Source of the DNA: a virus
Reading direction: 5' to 3' (one strand)
Length of the DNA: 37,490 nt
Virus record (IMG/VR): IMGVR_UViG_3300000353_000003
Span: 1-37,490 of that record
The translations under genes and the position numbers were made by a program. The notes beneath the pieces were generated by a model. The model was not told the origin of the DNA. It did no database searches and saw only the letters and a program-made list of their open reading frames with translations. Below, one piece after another: positions 8,489 to 17,291 of the stretch. Numbering within the stretch: position 1 is the first letter of the stretch; every line of letters begins with the position of its first letter.

Positions 8489-9220
8489 TTAAATCTCATT
8501 AAAACTATCCTGTACATCTATTTTAGATTTTTGAGGTAAATCATCAAAATCTGCAACATATGTTCCATCAGGTAATTCTCTTATTCCTTTTTCTGTTTCA
8601 TTAACACCATTCTTTTGGTCAAACCAATTTCCATTCCAAAAATCATTTAAATTAAAATAATAAGGATAACTAACATCGGTTTTATTCATGAGTTTTTCTG
8701 CATTCGTTGGTTCTCTTACTTCTTCAACATCAGCATTTAGAACATCCATTTTAGAATTCAAACCTTGTATTGTTGAATTCAAACCATCTAATTGGTCTCG
8801 AATACCTTTCATCGCCTCAATATTGTGCTTAATGATTTCATTTTGAAGTTCATCCACTTCATTTTCAACTTCTTCAGGTGCTAGTGTTCCCATAGGAACT
8901 GTTGCTTCAGGATTATCCATTGGTTCACCCATTGGCTGTTCTGCTGGTTGTTCACCAGCTTCAGCATCAAATTCTGGTGTTGGTGTGGGTTCTGCATTTT
9001 GGGGCTGTCTATTAGATGGTGCAGGAGGTTCTTGACCTTCTGGTTTTGGAGCATCTTCTTGTTCTCCAGCCTCATTAGTAATTACAGGTACTTCGTCAAA
9101 TTCCTCATTAGCACCCACAAGTGGGCGATATTTAGGAGTTTCACTTATTACATACCCAGCACGATACTTAAACTCTCTTAAGAATTCTTCAGAAAGATTG
9201 ATTTTCTTATCATTTGCCAT
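8489..9220 (-). CDS. Pro/Glu-rich virion-type protein with coiled coil
   Basis: This 243-residue protein has a basic-acidic N-terminal segment, a low-complexity region rich in Pro, Glu, Gln and Ala (about 45-115), a heptad-like coiled-coil stretch (about 118-165, ENEVDELQNEIIKHNIEAMK onward) and a Trp/Tyr/Asn-rich C-terminal part (YYFNLNDFWNGNWF). I do not recognise the family. It is in a late operon between a 57-residue gene and the metallopeptidase gene, which supports a structural or assembly role. Confidence 0.65.
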   Translation of the reverse strand: MANDKKINLSEEFLREFKYRAGYVISETPKYRPLVGANEEFDEVPVITNEAGEQEDAPKPEGQEPPAPSNRQPQNAEPTPTPEFDAEAGEQPAEQPMGEPMDNPEATVPMGTLAPEEVENEVDELQNEIIKHNIEAMKGIRDQLDGLNSTIQGLNSKMDVLNADVEEVREPTNAEKLMNKTDVSYPYYFNLNDFWNGNWFDQKNGVNETEKGIRELPDGTYVADFDDLPQKSKIDVQDSFNEI

Positions 9221-9233
9221 AATTAAATGAATA

Positions 9234-9407
9234 TTAGTATTGTTCTCTTAGAAGCATTTTTCCATCTTTAGTAACATATTGACGGTCAATTCTTTCAATT
9301 AATCCAGAACGTTCATTCATAATAACTTTTTTTGTTTCTAAATCGTCATTTTTTTCTTCTGGAACATCAATAAATTTATTGATTGCATCTTCTTTTTTAT
9401 TTTTCAT
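9234..9407 (-). CDS. Small hypothetical protein (57 aa), first gene of late operon
   Basis: A 57-residue frame begins MKNKKEDAINKFIDVPEE and ends RQYVTKDGKMLLREQY. It is charged, with no cysteines or membrane segment. It starts 15 bases after an AGTATTTATA motif and ends 13 bases before the next gene, exactly as expected for the lead gene of the operon running to 5983. No relatives are recognised. The protein-like composition and promoter spacing support it as real. Confidence 0.65.
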   Translation of the reverse strand: MKNKKEDAINKFIDVPEEKNDDLETKKVIMNERSGLIERIDRQYVTKDGKMLLREQY

Positions 9408-9422
9408 AATATACTATTTTCA

Positions 9423-9432
9423 TATAAATACT
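9423..9432 (-). promoter_or_regulatory. Late promoter motif AGTATTTATA
   Basis: The minus strand reads AGTATTTATA with 15 bases before the ATG at 9407. It heads the operon of four virion-type genes down to 5983. Confidence 0.65.
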
Positions 9433-9450
9433 TATATTTTTTTAAAAATT

Positions 9451-10533
9451 TCAAATATTAAATTTAGAACCACCTAATCCACCAGTTTTTCTTCTATTAA
9501 GCATTTCCCAACCATCATTTAAGTATTTATTATAATAATATTCTTCCATTTTAATTGCTTCTTTAATTGGAATATAATCAGTTAATTTCTTTATTATCGG
9601 TTCTAAATTTGTTTGTTTAATATGCACAGTAACAGCATCACAATTATCTCTTTTTCTATTTTTTTTCCTTTTATTTAAGTCATATGTTAGTCCTACATAT
9701 GCATGATTATCTAAAAATTCATAAACATATATACATCTATGATATTTATCACCACGAGGAATCATATGCTTACATATATCATCAATCCAACCTTTTTTTA
9801 ATGCAATATTATATACATGTTGAGAATTTCTTATAAAATCTGTTTTTGTTTTATATTTTAATGCTTCATTTTTACAGTTCTCAAATGAATGCCAATATCT
9901 ATTTGGTAATTTCTTATATTTCATATGTTGACATATTTCATCTAACCAACCATTATATTTTGCTGCTTGATAAGCATTTTTATCCCCTAATTGAAATTCT
10001 TTCCTGAATTTATATTTTGACGCAATATTTTTACATTTTTCTTTTGACCATTTAAATGATTTAATATAAGGAATTTCCATGTGTTTACATACTTCATCTA
10101 TCCATCCATTTCTAACAGAAGCAGCATATGCTTTCGGAGAATTTTTATAAAAATCTATTCTATATTGATATTTATTTCCTTCTTCCTGACATTTTTCTTT
10201 AGTCCAATAAATTTTTGGTTGATATTTTTCATATTCTTTGGTTATTTCATTTAACCAATTATTTTTTTGTGCAATAAAATATCCCCAACTACATTTTTCT
10301 TTAAACTCACGTTTTGTATTATATTTTAATGCTTCTTCTTTACACCTTTTAAATGTCCATTTTATTGGATGGGCTAAATTTATCATATGTTTACAAGCAT
10401 CATTAAGCCAATTATTCTTTCTTAATAATTCATATGCAGCAATATATTTCTTTTTAAAATCTCTTTTATTATTAAATAATAATGCTTTTTCAAATGCAAG
10501 TTCTTTTGTCCAATAGTTCCGTTTTTTTCTCAT
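9451..10533 (-). CDS. GIY-YIG homing endonuclease with five N-terminal repeats
   Basis: The first about 240 of 360 residues are five tandem copies of a roughly 45-residue module: W-(T/S)-K-E-x-C-x-x-E-A-x-K-Y, an (R/K)-x-(D/E)-F core, and (N/K)-(N/G)-W-(L/I)-(N/D)-(D/E)-x-x-K-H-M. These are probably DNA-recognition repeats. The C-terminal GIY-YIG nuclease domain follows (CIYVYEF...AYVGLTYDLNKRKKNRKRD, then an E in KMEEYYYNKYL, and a closing Asn/Lys-rich GGLGGSKFNI). It would cut DNA and promote its own spread. It sits alone between the sugar island and the virion operon and has its own promoter motif. The family is clear; the recognition site is unknown. Confidence 0.85.
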   Translation of the reverse strand: MRKKRNYWTKELAFEKALLFNNKRDFKKKYIAAYELLRKNNWLNDACKHMINLAHPIKWTFKRCKEEALKYNTKREFKEKCSWGYFIAQKNNWLNEITKEYEKYQPKIYWTKEKCQEEGNKYQYRIDFYKNSPKAYAASVRNGWIDEVCKHMEIPYIKSFKWSKEKCKNIASKYKFRKEFQLGDKNAYQAAKYNGWLDEICQHMKYKKLPNRYWHSFENCKNEALKYKTKTDFIRNSQHVYNIALKKGWIDDICKHMIPRGDKYHRCIYVYEFLDNHAYVGLTYDLNKRKKNRKRDNCDAVTVHIKQTNLEPIIKKLTDYIPIKEAIKMEEYYYNKYLNDGWEMLNRRKTGGLGGSKFNI

Positions 10534-10537
10534 AAAA

Positions 10538-10567
10538 AAATCGTTTAATATAAATACTAAACGATTT
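10538..10567 (-). terminator. Hairpin terminator enclosing a late promoter motif
   Basis: A perfect 9-base inverted repeat (AAATCGTTT / AAACGATTT) encloses a 12-base loop. On the minus strand the right arm runs into seven T, giving a terminator for the gene ending at 10609. The loop itself is the AGTATTTATATT promoter motif for the next gene. Confidence 0.65.
10549..10558 (-). promoter_or_regulatory. Late promoter motif AGTATTTATA in hairpin loop
   Basis: The minus strand reads AGTATTTATA with 15 bases before the ATG at 10533. It occupies the loop of the terminator hairpin at 10538-10567. Confidence 0.6.
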
Positions 10568-10608
10568 GATAAAATTTATATAAAAAATATGGTCAACAAT
10601 TATTTTGA

Positions 10609-11235
10609 CTAAATTGTTATAAGATATCTTTTTAAATGTTCGAAGTTAGGAAATATTTTGTAGTATTTTTGGTGATAACTTCCATCAGTATCAGTATTTA
10701 CAGAAGCAGTCCTACCATTGATTTGAAGTAATATGTCATCTACATTAAATTTGAAGAATTCATACATCTTAAGATTTAAACCATATATCTTATTATCAGA
10801 TAAAAGATATATCATTTCATCTTTATATCTATATGCTTTCTCAAATTTTTTAGGTAATACATCCATTAAGTCCGTCAAATCTTTTATTTGAAAAAAAACT
10901 GGGTCTAAATTAGTATAGATGTATTTTGGTTTGAAATAAAATTGTGGAACTAGTTTGGTGAAAGTATTTACACCTTTGACATGTGAAGGCTTGCTCTCAT
11001 TAAACGCAAATTCCCAATACAATTCATTAGTAATTATTTTCTTTTTTAAAATATCGGCATTTTGAATAATAGGATTATCGGGATTACAGGCTTTCATAAA
11101 TGACCAACCCACATATAATGTAGGCAAACTCTTATCCAAGTCATCATAAGATATTGGTTCGTTAAAATAATTTACATAATCACTTTTATTGTGATTAACT
11201 AGTTCTTTTTCATGAATAATATTAGCTATTTTCAT
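10609..11235 (-). CDS. Hypothetical protein, last gene of the sugar island
   Basis: This 208-residue protein begins MKIANIIHEKELVNHNKSDY and is rich in Tyr, Phe, Asp and Lys with no membrane segment. I recognise no catalytic motif. It overlaps the stop of the rmlB-like gene by 14 bases (11222-11235) and is followed by a terminator, so it is the last cistron of the glycosylation operon. That placement suggests sugar or glycan metabolism, but nothing in the sequence proves it. Confidence 0.6.
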   Translation of the reverse strand: MKIANIIHEKELVNHNKSDYVNYFNEPISYDDLDKSLPTLYVGWSFMKACNPDNPIIQNADILKKKIITNELYWEFAFNESKPSHVKGVNTFTKLVPQFYFKPKYIYTNLDPVFFQIKDLTDLMDVLPKKFEKAYRYKDEMIYLLSDNKIYGLNLKMYEFFKFNVDDILLQINGRTASVNTDTDGSYHQKYYKIFPNFEHLKRYLITI

Positions 11236-12250
11236 TAAGACTTAATTTAGATTTATAATATTCGTATGTACGTTTTAATCCTTCATATAATTTAGTTTCT
11301 GGTTTCCAACCAATATTCTTACTTAATTTTTCATGATTAATAGCATATCTGAAATCATGACCCTTACGGTCAGCTACAAATTTAATATAATCAACATATT
11401 CAGGTGATAAAATATTCATTTCTTTTATTTCAGACTTAATATGAATATCAATCAACATTTTCACAATATCGATATTAGCAATTTCTGAATCACCACCAAT
11501 ATTATATGTTTCACCAAATTCTCCTTCATGAAATATCACATCAATTGCCTTAACATGGTCTTTAACATATAACCAATCTCTAATATTTTCACCTCTACCA
11601 TAAACAGGTATTTTCTTATTAGTAAGTAAATTTGTGATTGTTTTCGGCAATAATTTTTCTACATGTTGTCTCTCACCATAATTATTACTACAATTTGAAA
11701 TTATTGTAGGTAATTCAAATGTATTAAAAAATGCCCTTACAAAGTGGTCTGAGCTTGCTTTTGAAGCAGAATATGGACTACGTGGGTCATAAGGGGTGTT
11801 TTCAGTAAAAGGGTCGGAATCGGCTTCTAAATGCCCATAAACTTCATCTGTTGAAATATGATAAAATACATGTTCACCCAATTTATCTTTCCAAACTTCT
11901 TTAGCAGCATTCAATAAATTTAATGTACCAGTTACATTTGTTTCAGCAAAAACATTTGCATTTTCAATTGAATTATCAACATGGCTTTCAGCGGCTAAAT
12001 GAATAATAGCATTAATATTATCAGTTCTAAGTATATGTCTACAATCAAAACTACTTCTAATATCTCCATTATATACACTAACATTTTTATATTTACCATC
12101 AGCAAGTTCATTATAAAAATCAAGATTTGCTGCATATGTTAAAATATCCATTACAACAATTTTATAATTTGAGTATTTTTCGGCAAAATGTTCAACAACA
12201 TGACTACCAATAAATCCTGCTCCACCTGTAATTAATATATTTCTATCCAT
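11222..12250 (-). CDS. rmlB: dTDP-glucose 4,6-dehydratase-like (RmlB)
   Basis: This 342-residue extended short-chain dehydrogenase carries the NAD-binding GGAGFIGS (9-16), the STDEVYG motif (133-139) containing the catalytic Asp/Glu of nucleotide-sugar 4,6-dehydratases, and Y160-x3-K164. HLAAESHVDNSI and NNYGERQHVEKL are characteristic of RmlB. The reaction would convert dTDP-glucose to dTDP-4-keto-6-deoxyglucose. No rmlA, rmlC or rmlD partner is in the window, so the substrate must come from host metabolism or other phage genes. It overlaps the WecB-like gene by 8 bases. Family assignment is strong; exact nucleotide specificity is inferred. Confidence 0.88.
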   Translation of the reverse strand: MDRNILITGGAGFIGSHVVEHFAEKYSNYKIVVMDILTYAANLDFYNELADGKYKNVSVYNGDIRSSFDCRHILRTDNINAIIHLAAESHVDNSIENANVFAETNVTGTLNLLNAAKEVWKDKLGEHVFYHISTDEVYGHLEADSDPFTENTPYDPRSPYSASKASSDHFVRAFFNTFELPTIISNCSNNYGERQHVEKLLPKTITNLLTNKKIPVYGRGENIRDWLYVKDHVKAIDVIFHEGEFGETYNIGGDSEIANIDIVKMLIDIHIKSEIKEMNILSPEYVDYIKFVADRKGHDFRYAINHEKLSKNIGWKPETKLYEGLKRTYEYYKSKLSLNENS

Positions 12251-13262
12251 TAATTATTTTACTTAATATATTATAAATCTTTTCTGCACTATTTCCATTA
12301 CCAAAAGGACAAATATAATCAATTTCATTATTAATTATATTATAATTAAAAATTTCTTTCAATTTATCTGGACTTTCTACCATAAAAGTACTTTGACCAA
12401 TTGCTTCTGGTCTTTCAGTAACTTTTCTGCAAGTTAAGCATTTTTTATTAAAAAAACTACATTCTTCTTGAATTCCACCACTATCTGTTATAACTAATTT
12501 AGTCTTAATTAATAATTCTAACAGTTCTTCGTGTGACATAGGTTCGACAACTTTAACATTCTTTAATAAATGTTTATGTTTTTGTACATTTGGATTTGGA
12601 TGTAATGGAATTATAAATTCTAAGTCTAAATGTGTTTGAGCTAAATCATCAATTTCTTTAAACCATTCTGCCAACCAGTGATGATTTTCTCTACGATGCA
12701 TAGTAACTAATACTTTGTCGGTATATTCACATTTTTCTTTATATTTCAATAAATTATCTAACACAGTATTCCCCACAACAAATTTTTCACCCAATATTCT
12801 TTCATTTTCCAAATTCATCCTACTTAATTCAGTGGGGCATAAATGAATATCAGTTATTTGTGAAACTATTCTTCTGTTTTGTTCTTCAGGATATGGGTTT
12901 TGATTATCATATGTTCTAAGTCCTGCTTCAAGATGAATGACTTTAATTTCATGATGAAATGCTGATAATGCAACAGCAAGTACAGACGTAGTATCTCCTT
13001 GAACCAATACATGGGTTGGATTAATGCCTTCAGTAAGAATCCAAGAAAAATATTTCGTCATTGTTGATTTAACAATTTCATTTAATCTATTGTTGTTGGT
13101 TTCTGGGATTTCTAATTGAAAATCAATTTTCTGTTCTTTTAATAAGTCTTTATGTTGACCAGTAAATAATATTTTATATGAAAAACCTTCTTTATTAAAT
13201 ATATCAATAAGTGGTTTTATTTTTATATATTCTGGTCGTGTACCGTATGCTAATAATACCAT
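12243..13262 (-). CDS. wecB: UDP-N-acetylglucosamine 2-epimerase (WecB-like)
   Basis: This 339-residue GT-B-fold enzyme would interconvert UDP-GlcNAc and UDP-ManNAc. Family marks are YGTRPEYIKIKPL near the start, TGQH, QGDTTSV, HLEAGLRT, PEEQNRR, MHRRENH, PLHPNP and DSGGIQEE, in the order found in non-hydrolysing 2-epimerases, and the length is slightly shorter than bacterial WecB. The ATG at 13262 was preferred over a TTG seven codons upstream. It is four bases downstream of the methyltransferase gene and overlaps rmlB, so these genes are translated together. Confidence 0.9.
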   Translation of the reverse strand: MVLLAYGTRPEYIKIKPLIDIFNKEGFSYKILFTGQHKDLLKEQKIDFQLEIPETNNNRLNEIVKSTMTKYFSWILTEGINPTHVLVQGDTTSVLAVALSAFHHEIKVIHLEAGLRTYDNQNPYPEEQNRRIVSQITDIHLCPTELSRMNLENERILGEKFVVGNTVLDNLLKYKEKCEYTDKVLVTMHRRENHHWLAEWFKEIDDLAQTHLDLEFIIPLHPNPNVQKHKHLLKNVKVVEPMSHEELLELLIKTKLVITDSGGIQEECSFFNKKCLTCRKVTERPEAIGQSTFMVESPDKLKEIFNYNIINNEIDYICPFGNGNSAEKIYNILSKIING

Positions 13263-13266
13263 AATA

Positions 13267-14235
13267 TTATCTTTCAAAATCAATATATTTTTCTTTATTA
13301 TTTACTTTAATTACATCAACATCAATTAATTTCTTCCCCCCAATATTTATCCTTTTTTTTCCAATATATTCCACATTATCAAGCCATTCATAAATAAATC
13401 CATATTTTTTTGAATAACCATAAAACTTTATTAATTTATTTTTATCCATTAATGAATATATATGAATTAAATTATCCATCTCTTTTTTATTTTTATCTTC
13501 TTTAATATGTTTTTTTGAAAAGAATAATTTGTTTTTATATAATAATTTATGATAAAAAGTTCCTGAATATAATTCCTTTTCGTCCACTTCGTTTATTTTA
13601 GATAAATCAACTAACCCAAATTTTTGTTTATCACTACCTATGTGTCTTTTATAATTAGAAATAACTTTAAATTTATTTTCTAAATCAGAACTATTAAATA
13701 CAACAACTGAACGAGTTCCTCCAGCAACATCCCACGTGCCGATGATTTCATAATTTAAATTAAAATGATTTAATAAATCTATTTCATATTTAAAATATTT
13801 TTGTTGTTCTTTATACCAATAAGTATTATTTCTTTTTATTTCACTTAAATTTCCAGAATCAAATATTAAATATTTTGTCCTAAGTAATAATTTTAAAAAT
13901 ATATCATCTGCAACTTCTAAACCATAAGCACCCAATAAATGATGATATATACTCAATAATAATGTACAATCATTTATTTTAACATTATTTGATGTAACGA
14001 TATCTTCCACATTAAATTCATAATCTTTTGGAACATTTAAATCCTTTGATAAATCAATACCATAAACCATTTTATTTAATTCTTTTTGTAGTGGATAAGA
14101 AATATCACCATTATTACACCCAACATCAAAAATAAAATTAATATCACTTGATTTTTTATTAACATATTCAAAAACAAAATCCTTTTTTTTTGTTCCTGTT
14201 CTTATATAATAACTCGAATTGTCTGTTGTTTTCAT
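13267..14235 (-). CDS. SAM methyltransferase fused to a kinase-like C-terminal region
   Basis: The N-terminal about 190 residues of 322 look like a class I methyltransferase: FDVGCNNGDIS is the SAM-binding motif I, followed by YGIDLS and LLLSIYHHLLG. From about 205, the sequence resembles the N-lobe of a protein- or sugar-kinase fold (GTFYHKLLYKNKLFFSKKHI, an EMDNLIHIY helix, and GFIYEWLDN like a hinge), but no catalytic HxD or DFG equivalents follow, so a full kinase is not present. Within the sugar island it may methylate a sugar or glycan. The methyltransferase part is well supported; the kinase-like reading is tentative. Confidence 0.7.
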   Translation of the reverse strand: MKTTDNSSYYIRTGTKKKDFVFEYVNKKSSDINFIFDVGCNNGDISYPLQKELNKMVYGIDLSKDLNVPKDYEFNVEDIVTSNNVKINDCTLLLSIYHHLLGAYGLEVADDIFLKLLLRTKYLIFDSGNLSEIKRNNTYWYKEQQKYFKYEIDLLNHFNLNYEIIGTWDVAGGTRSVVVFNSSDLENKFKVISNYKRHIGSDKQKFGLVDLSKINEVDEKELYSGTFYHKLLYKNKLFFSKKHIKEDKNKKEMDNLIHIYSLMDKNKLIKFYGYSKKYGFIYEWLDNVEYIGKKRINIGGKKLIDVDVIKVNNKEKYIDFER

Positions 14236-14265
14236 ATTTACTCTTTCTTTGTATTTTAAATTGTA

Positions 14266-14901
14266 TTATTTTATCTTATATATAACGTAATTACCACCTA
14301 ATTCCCATTGGTTAGTAGAACCTGAATCTGATTTTGATATTAATTCAACATTATCAAATATTTTTTCAAATTTTTCAACAAAATCATAATGATTATAATC
14401 ATCAATAACTACATATGACCCTTTTTTTAATTTTCCATTACAAACTAAGAAAGCAATATTTCTCCCATTACCATGAGGACCGTCAAGAATCATTATATCA
14501 ATATTTTTTGGTAAGTCTTCTTCAACTATTTTATAAAAAACATTTTTTTGTTTAGTATCTTTATCAGATAATAATTTATAAAATAAATTAGGGTTATATT
14601 TTTTTTCAATAAATTGTTTTTCATAATCTGAATCATAACATTCAACTAAATCAGTAATTATTAATTTTAAATTTTCATGTTTTGCTTTTGTCGAAAATTG
14701 AATATCATCATCATATGAAACAATATTTATTTTTTTTCCATCTAATATTAAATCAACAAAAAATTCTGTTGATACACCCGAACCAAATTCCAGAACATTT
14801 ATTGGTTTTAAATCATATGATTTTACTATTAAAAAAATGTCTTGAAGACATTTTTTGGATAATCCCCAACCATCATTTTTATATTTTTCTAAGTTTACCA
14901 T
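14266..14901 (-). CDS. Class I SAM-dependent methyltransferase-like protein
   Basis: This protein of about 211 residues contains VLEFGSGVSTEFFVDL (SAM-binding motif I), an acidic strand NIVSYDDD for the ribose contact, and IDIMILDGPHGNGR, as in the MTase family often found with polysaccharide genes. It starts inside the stop region of the preceding GT-D gene (7-base overlap). The ATG at 14901 replaces a TTG two codons earlier. The acceptor is unknown; the context suggests a sugar. Confidence 0.7.
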   Translation of the reverse strand: MVNLEKYKNDGWGLSKKCLQDIFLIVKSYDLKPINVLEFGSGVSTEFFVDLILDGKKINIVSYDDDIQFSTKAKHENLKLIITDLVECYDSDYEKQFIEKKYNPNLFYKLLSDKDTKQKNVFYKIVEEDLPKNIDIMILDGPHGNGRNIAFLVCNGKLKKGSYVVIDDYNHYDFVEKFEKIFDNVELISKSDSGSTNQWELGGNYVIYKIK

Positions 14902-15620
14902 ATACAAACTTTATTTAATGTTGATGCACCTAAATGATACCCTCTTGTTAATTTTAATTGTAAATACGGGTCTAATATTGAACCTATGTCTATATATGTA
15001 TTATTTTTACAACCATACTCCCATAACTCATAAGTTAATATATTTGCTAAAGGACCTACTGCAAAAAGAAATATTTCATTTTTAATATTATTTATTTTAA
15101 TATAGTTAATTATTTTGTCAACTAAATAATAATCATTCTGCCATGCATCAGTACCAACATACCATGTTTTTTTGGGAGTAAAATTTAAATTATTTAATTT
15201 TGAATTTTTATTTATTACTAAATTAATATTATGATTATTTAATTCAGGTATTAATTCATTAATTGTTCTTCTATAATTAGCATTTACAAAAATATTTGCC
15301 CATGTAAGATGTTCTTCGTCTTGACATGATTTATTCTTCATATATTGATATTTTTCCTGACCGACACAACACGGACATGCAATTCCAATATAATAATTAT
15401 CATCCTTATTAACATATGATAATAATAATTTATTTCTAACCCCAATATAATCGGTTATATTGGGGTCAAATCTAAATTCACCATTACCTTTTGAACGAAT
15501 ATCAATTGGATTTCCTTCTAATATCATTAATTCACCATCACCCCAACGTGATAAGGAAAAGTATTCACCATTTTTAATTTTATTTAAAAATTTATCAAAA
15601 TCACCTTTAAATGTCTTCAT
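14895..15620 (-). CDS. GT-D type glycosyltransferase (DUF1792-like)
   Basis: This 241-residue protein has SLSRWGDGELMIL at 23-35. The RWGDGE (25-30) is the hallmark of the GT-D glycosyltransferase fold, whose DxE binds metal and the sugar nucleotide. A later VGTDAWQNDYYLVDKII and LFAVGPLANILTYELW fit the second half of that fold. The sequence CPCCVG is also seen. It overlaps both neighbours by a few bases, within the tight glycosyltransferase operon. The family call is fairly strong; donor and acceptor are unknown. Confidence 0.72.
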   Translation of the reverse strand: MKTFKGDFDKFLNKIKNGEYFSLSRWGDGELMILEGNPIDIRSKGNGEFRFDPNITDYIGVRNKLLLSYVNKDDNYYIGIACPCCVGQEKYQYMKNKSCQDEEHLTWANIFVNANYRRTINELIPELNNHNINLVINKNSKLNNLNFTPKKTWYVGTDAWQNDYYLVDKIINYIKINNIKNEIFLFAVGPLANILTYELWEYGCKNNTYIDIGSILDPYLQLKLTRGYHLGASTLNKVCIW

Positions 15621-16369
15621 TATTTTATGTTATTTACTGTTTTCCAACCATTATCAATACATTTAACACATATTTCACCTCGGACATTTAAATGATTACC
15701 AATTCTCCAAGAAGCATTATCATCACTACCAACAGTATTTCCAATATTAAAATCAGAACTCCATAATGATTTATCATTTTCTGGATGTGGTGGCACAAAA
15801 GTGTTAATATTACCATATTTTTGTGCTAAATAAGAAAACATAATATCTTCTCCATTATCCCAAGTATATGGTTTTTCATACCATAAATATTTTGCCCATT
15901 CTTGTCTAAAAAACCAAGCATGACCAACTAAATCAGCACGCTCTGTATTATTTGAATGTGTACCATTCCAACCATATTTATGATGTGGAACATATCCTCT
16001 ACCATGAATAACAACACCACTTCCACCAAGAATACCATTAGTTTCAGGTTTTTGAATTGTATTTAAACAATTTTTAAACCAATTCTTTTGTGGAATAATA
16101 TCGTCATCAAACATTGCAACATATTGTGTTTTAAGTAATAATGGGATTGTAAATCTTCCCCAAAATTTAGTATTCCAACTACACTCATATGTATTGATTT
16201 TTTCATCAATAGGTAGTAATTGTTCAACATCACTCATGTTATACCAAACATGTATATTCTCACTTTTAATTGGTATTGATTGATTTTTTATTGACTCTAT
16301 TTGCTTTTCAAGCATATGTGGTCTTTTATAAACATTTAATATTACACTAATATCATTCATAATTTTCAT
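15620..16369 (-). CDS. GT-A type glycosyltransferase
   Basis: The 249-residue protein starts ISVILNVYKRPHMLEKQIES, the typical nucleotide-binding start of family 2-like transferases, and has the metal-binding FDDDI (about 93-97) and a later aromatic-rich acceptor region with GEDIMFSYLAQKYG. It shares a TAATG junction with the next gene and overlaps the previous one by 17 bases. An internal ATG at 16360 (MNDISV) is an equally plausible start with a shorter overlap. Donor and acceptor are not deducible. Confidence 0.72.
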   Translation of the reverse strand: MKIMNDISVILNVYKRPHMLEKQIESIKNQSIPIKSENIHVWYNMSDVEQLLPIDEKINTYECSWNTKFWGRFTIPLLLKTQYVAMFDDDIIPQKNWFKNCLNTIQKPETNGILGGSGVVIHGRGYVPHHKYGWNGTHSNNTERADLVGHAWFFRQEWAKYLWYEKPYTWDNGEDIMFSYLAQKYGNINTFVPPHPENDKSLWSSDFNIGNTVGSDDNASWRIGNHLNVRGEICVKCIDNGWKTVNNIK

Positions 16370-17291
16370 ATTTTTTTAATGAGTCACATAATTTTTGAGT
16401 AAAAACTCCTTTACCATTTATTCTAACATCACCATGTAATTTTGAATCATTATTACCATCATGATATACTAATGATTCTGGTGTTCTATAATAATAACCA
16501 TCTAATCTATTAACATTTTCATTTATTTGAGTCCATGCCCTAACAGGAACACCTGCATTTTTTACTATTTCATCAACAGATTGCATTTGATAGTTTATAC
16601 TTTTTATTACTTCAATATCCAATAAAGATATTCCATCAACAAAAACATTATTATTCCACCAACCCTCATTGTCAATTTTTTTATTTATAAATGACCACGT
16701 ATGAGGCGAAATACCTCTCATGTTATCATCAATATTTTTTTGTTCAAAATAAATATCAGTTATTGTATCTAAGAAATTATCACATAATATAAAATCATCA
16801 TCCATTTGTAAAACTGCATGACATTCAATATCTTTTAAAAATTTCCACATTTGATTATAACAATACCAATGTAAAAATTTTCCATTGGGTTTATCGTTTT
16901 TTAAATAAATTATTTCAGAAAATTCGTCAACTAATTTATCATATAATTTATCATTTGAACCATCATTTAATAAAATTATTTTAAAACTATATTTAGTTTC
17001 TTGTTCATAAAATTGAGAAATTAATCTCCTGACTTTTTGATATCTTTCATGTGAAGGAATACAAATAACAATATCATAATCAACCATTATTTTTTTATGA
17101 TAAATTTTTGGTTTAGGTTTTCGTTTTCTTCCAGTTCTTATTTCATTTCTACTAACTAAACCAACCTGAACACGTATTGGTGGGTTTGCTGATGCTCTAT
17201 CTTTATCTCTAACACCCATATTCTTAGTAGATTTTTTTAATTCAATTCTTTTTTTTATTATTTTTTTAACTGATTTCCGTTCTGCTTTCAT
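16353..17291 (-). CDS. Family 2 glycosyltransferase with basic N-terminal extension
   Basis: Residues 1-65 of about 312 are very basic (RKSVKKIIKKRIELKKS, then TGRKRKPKPKIYHKK), an unusual extension that could bind nucleic acid or membranes. The GT2 domain follows: YDIVICIPSHERYQKVRRLI, ILLNDGSND, and MDDDF as the DxD. The ATG at 17291 overlaps the stop of the upstream gene as TAATGA; a TTG two codons earlier was rejected. The basic tail is interesting if the glycosylation target is DNA, but that is speculative. Confidence 0.75.
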   Translation of the reverse strand: MKAERKSVKKIIKKRIELKKSTKNMGVRDKDRASANPPIRVQVGLVSRNEIRTGRKRKPKPKIYHKKIMVDYDIVICIPSHERYQKVRRLISQFYEQETKYSFKIILLNDGSNDKLYDKLVDEFSEIIYLKNDKPNGKFLHWYCYNQMWKFLKDIECHAVLQMDDDFILCDNFLDTITDIYFEQKNIDDNMRGISPHTWSFINKKIDNEGWWNNNVFVDGISLLDIEVIKSINYQMQSVDEIVKNAGVPVRAWTQINENVNRLDGYYYRTPESLVYHDGNNDSKLHGDVRINGKGVFTQKLCDSLKKYENYE

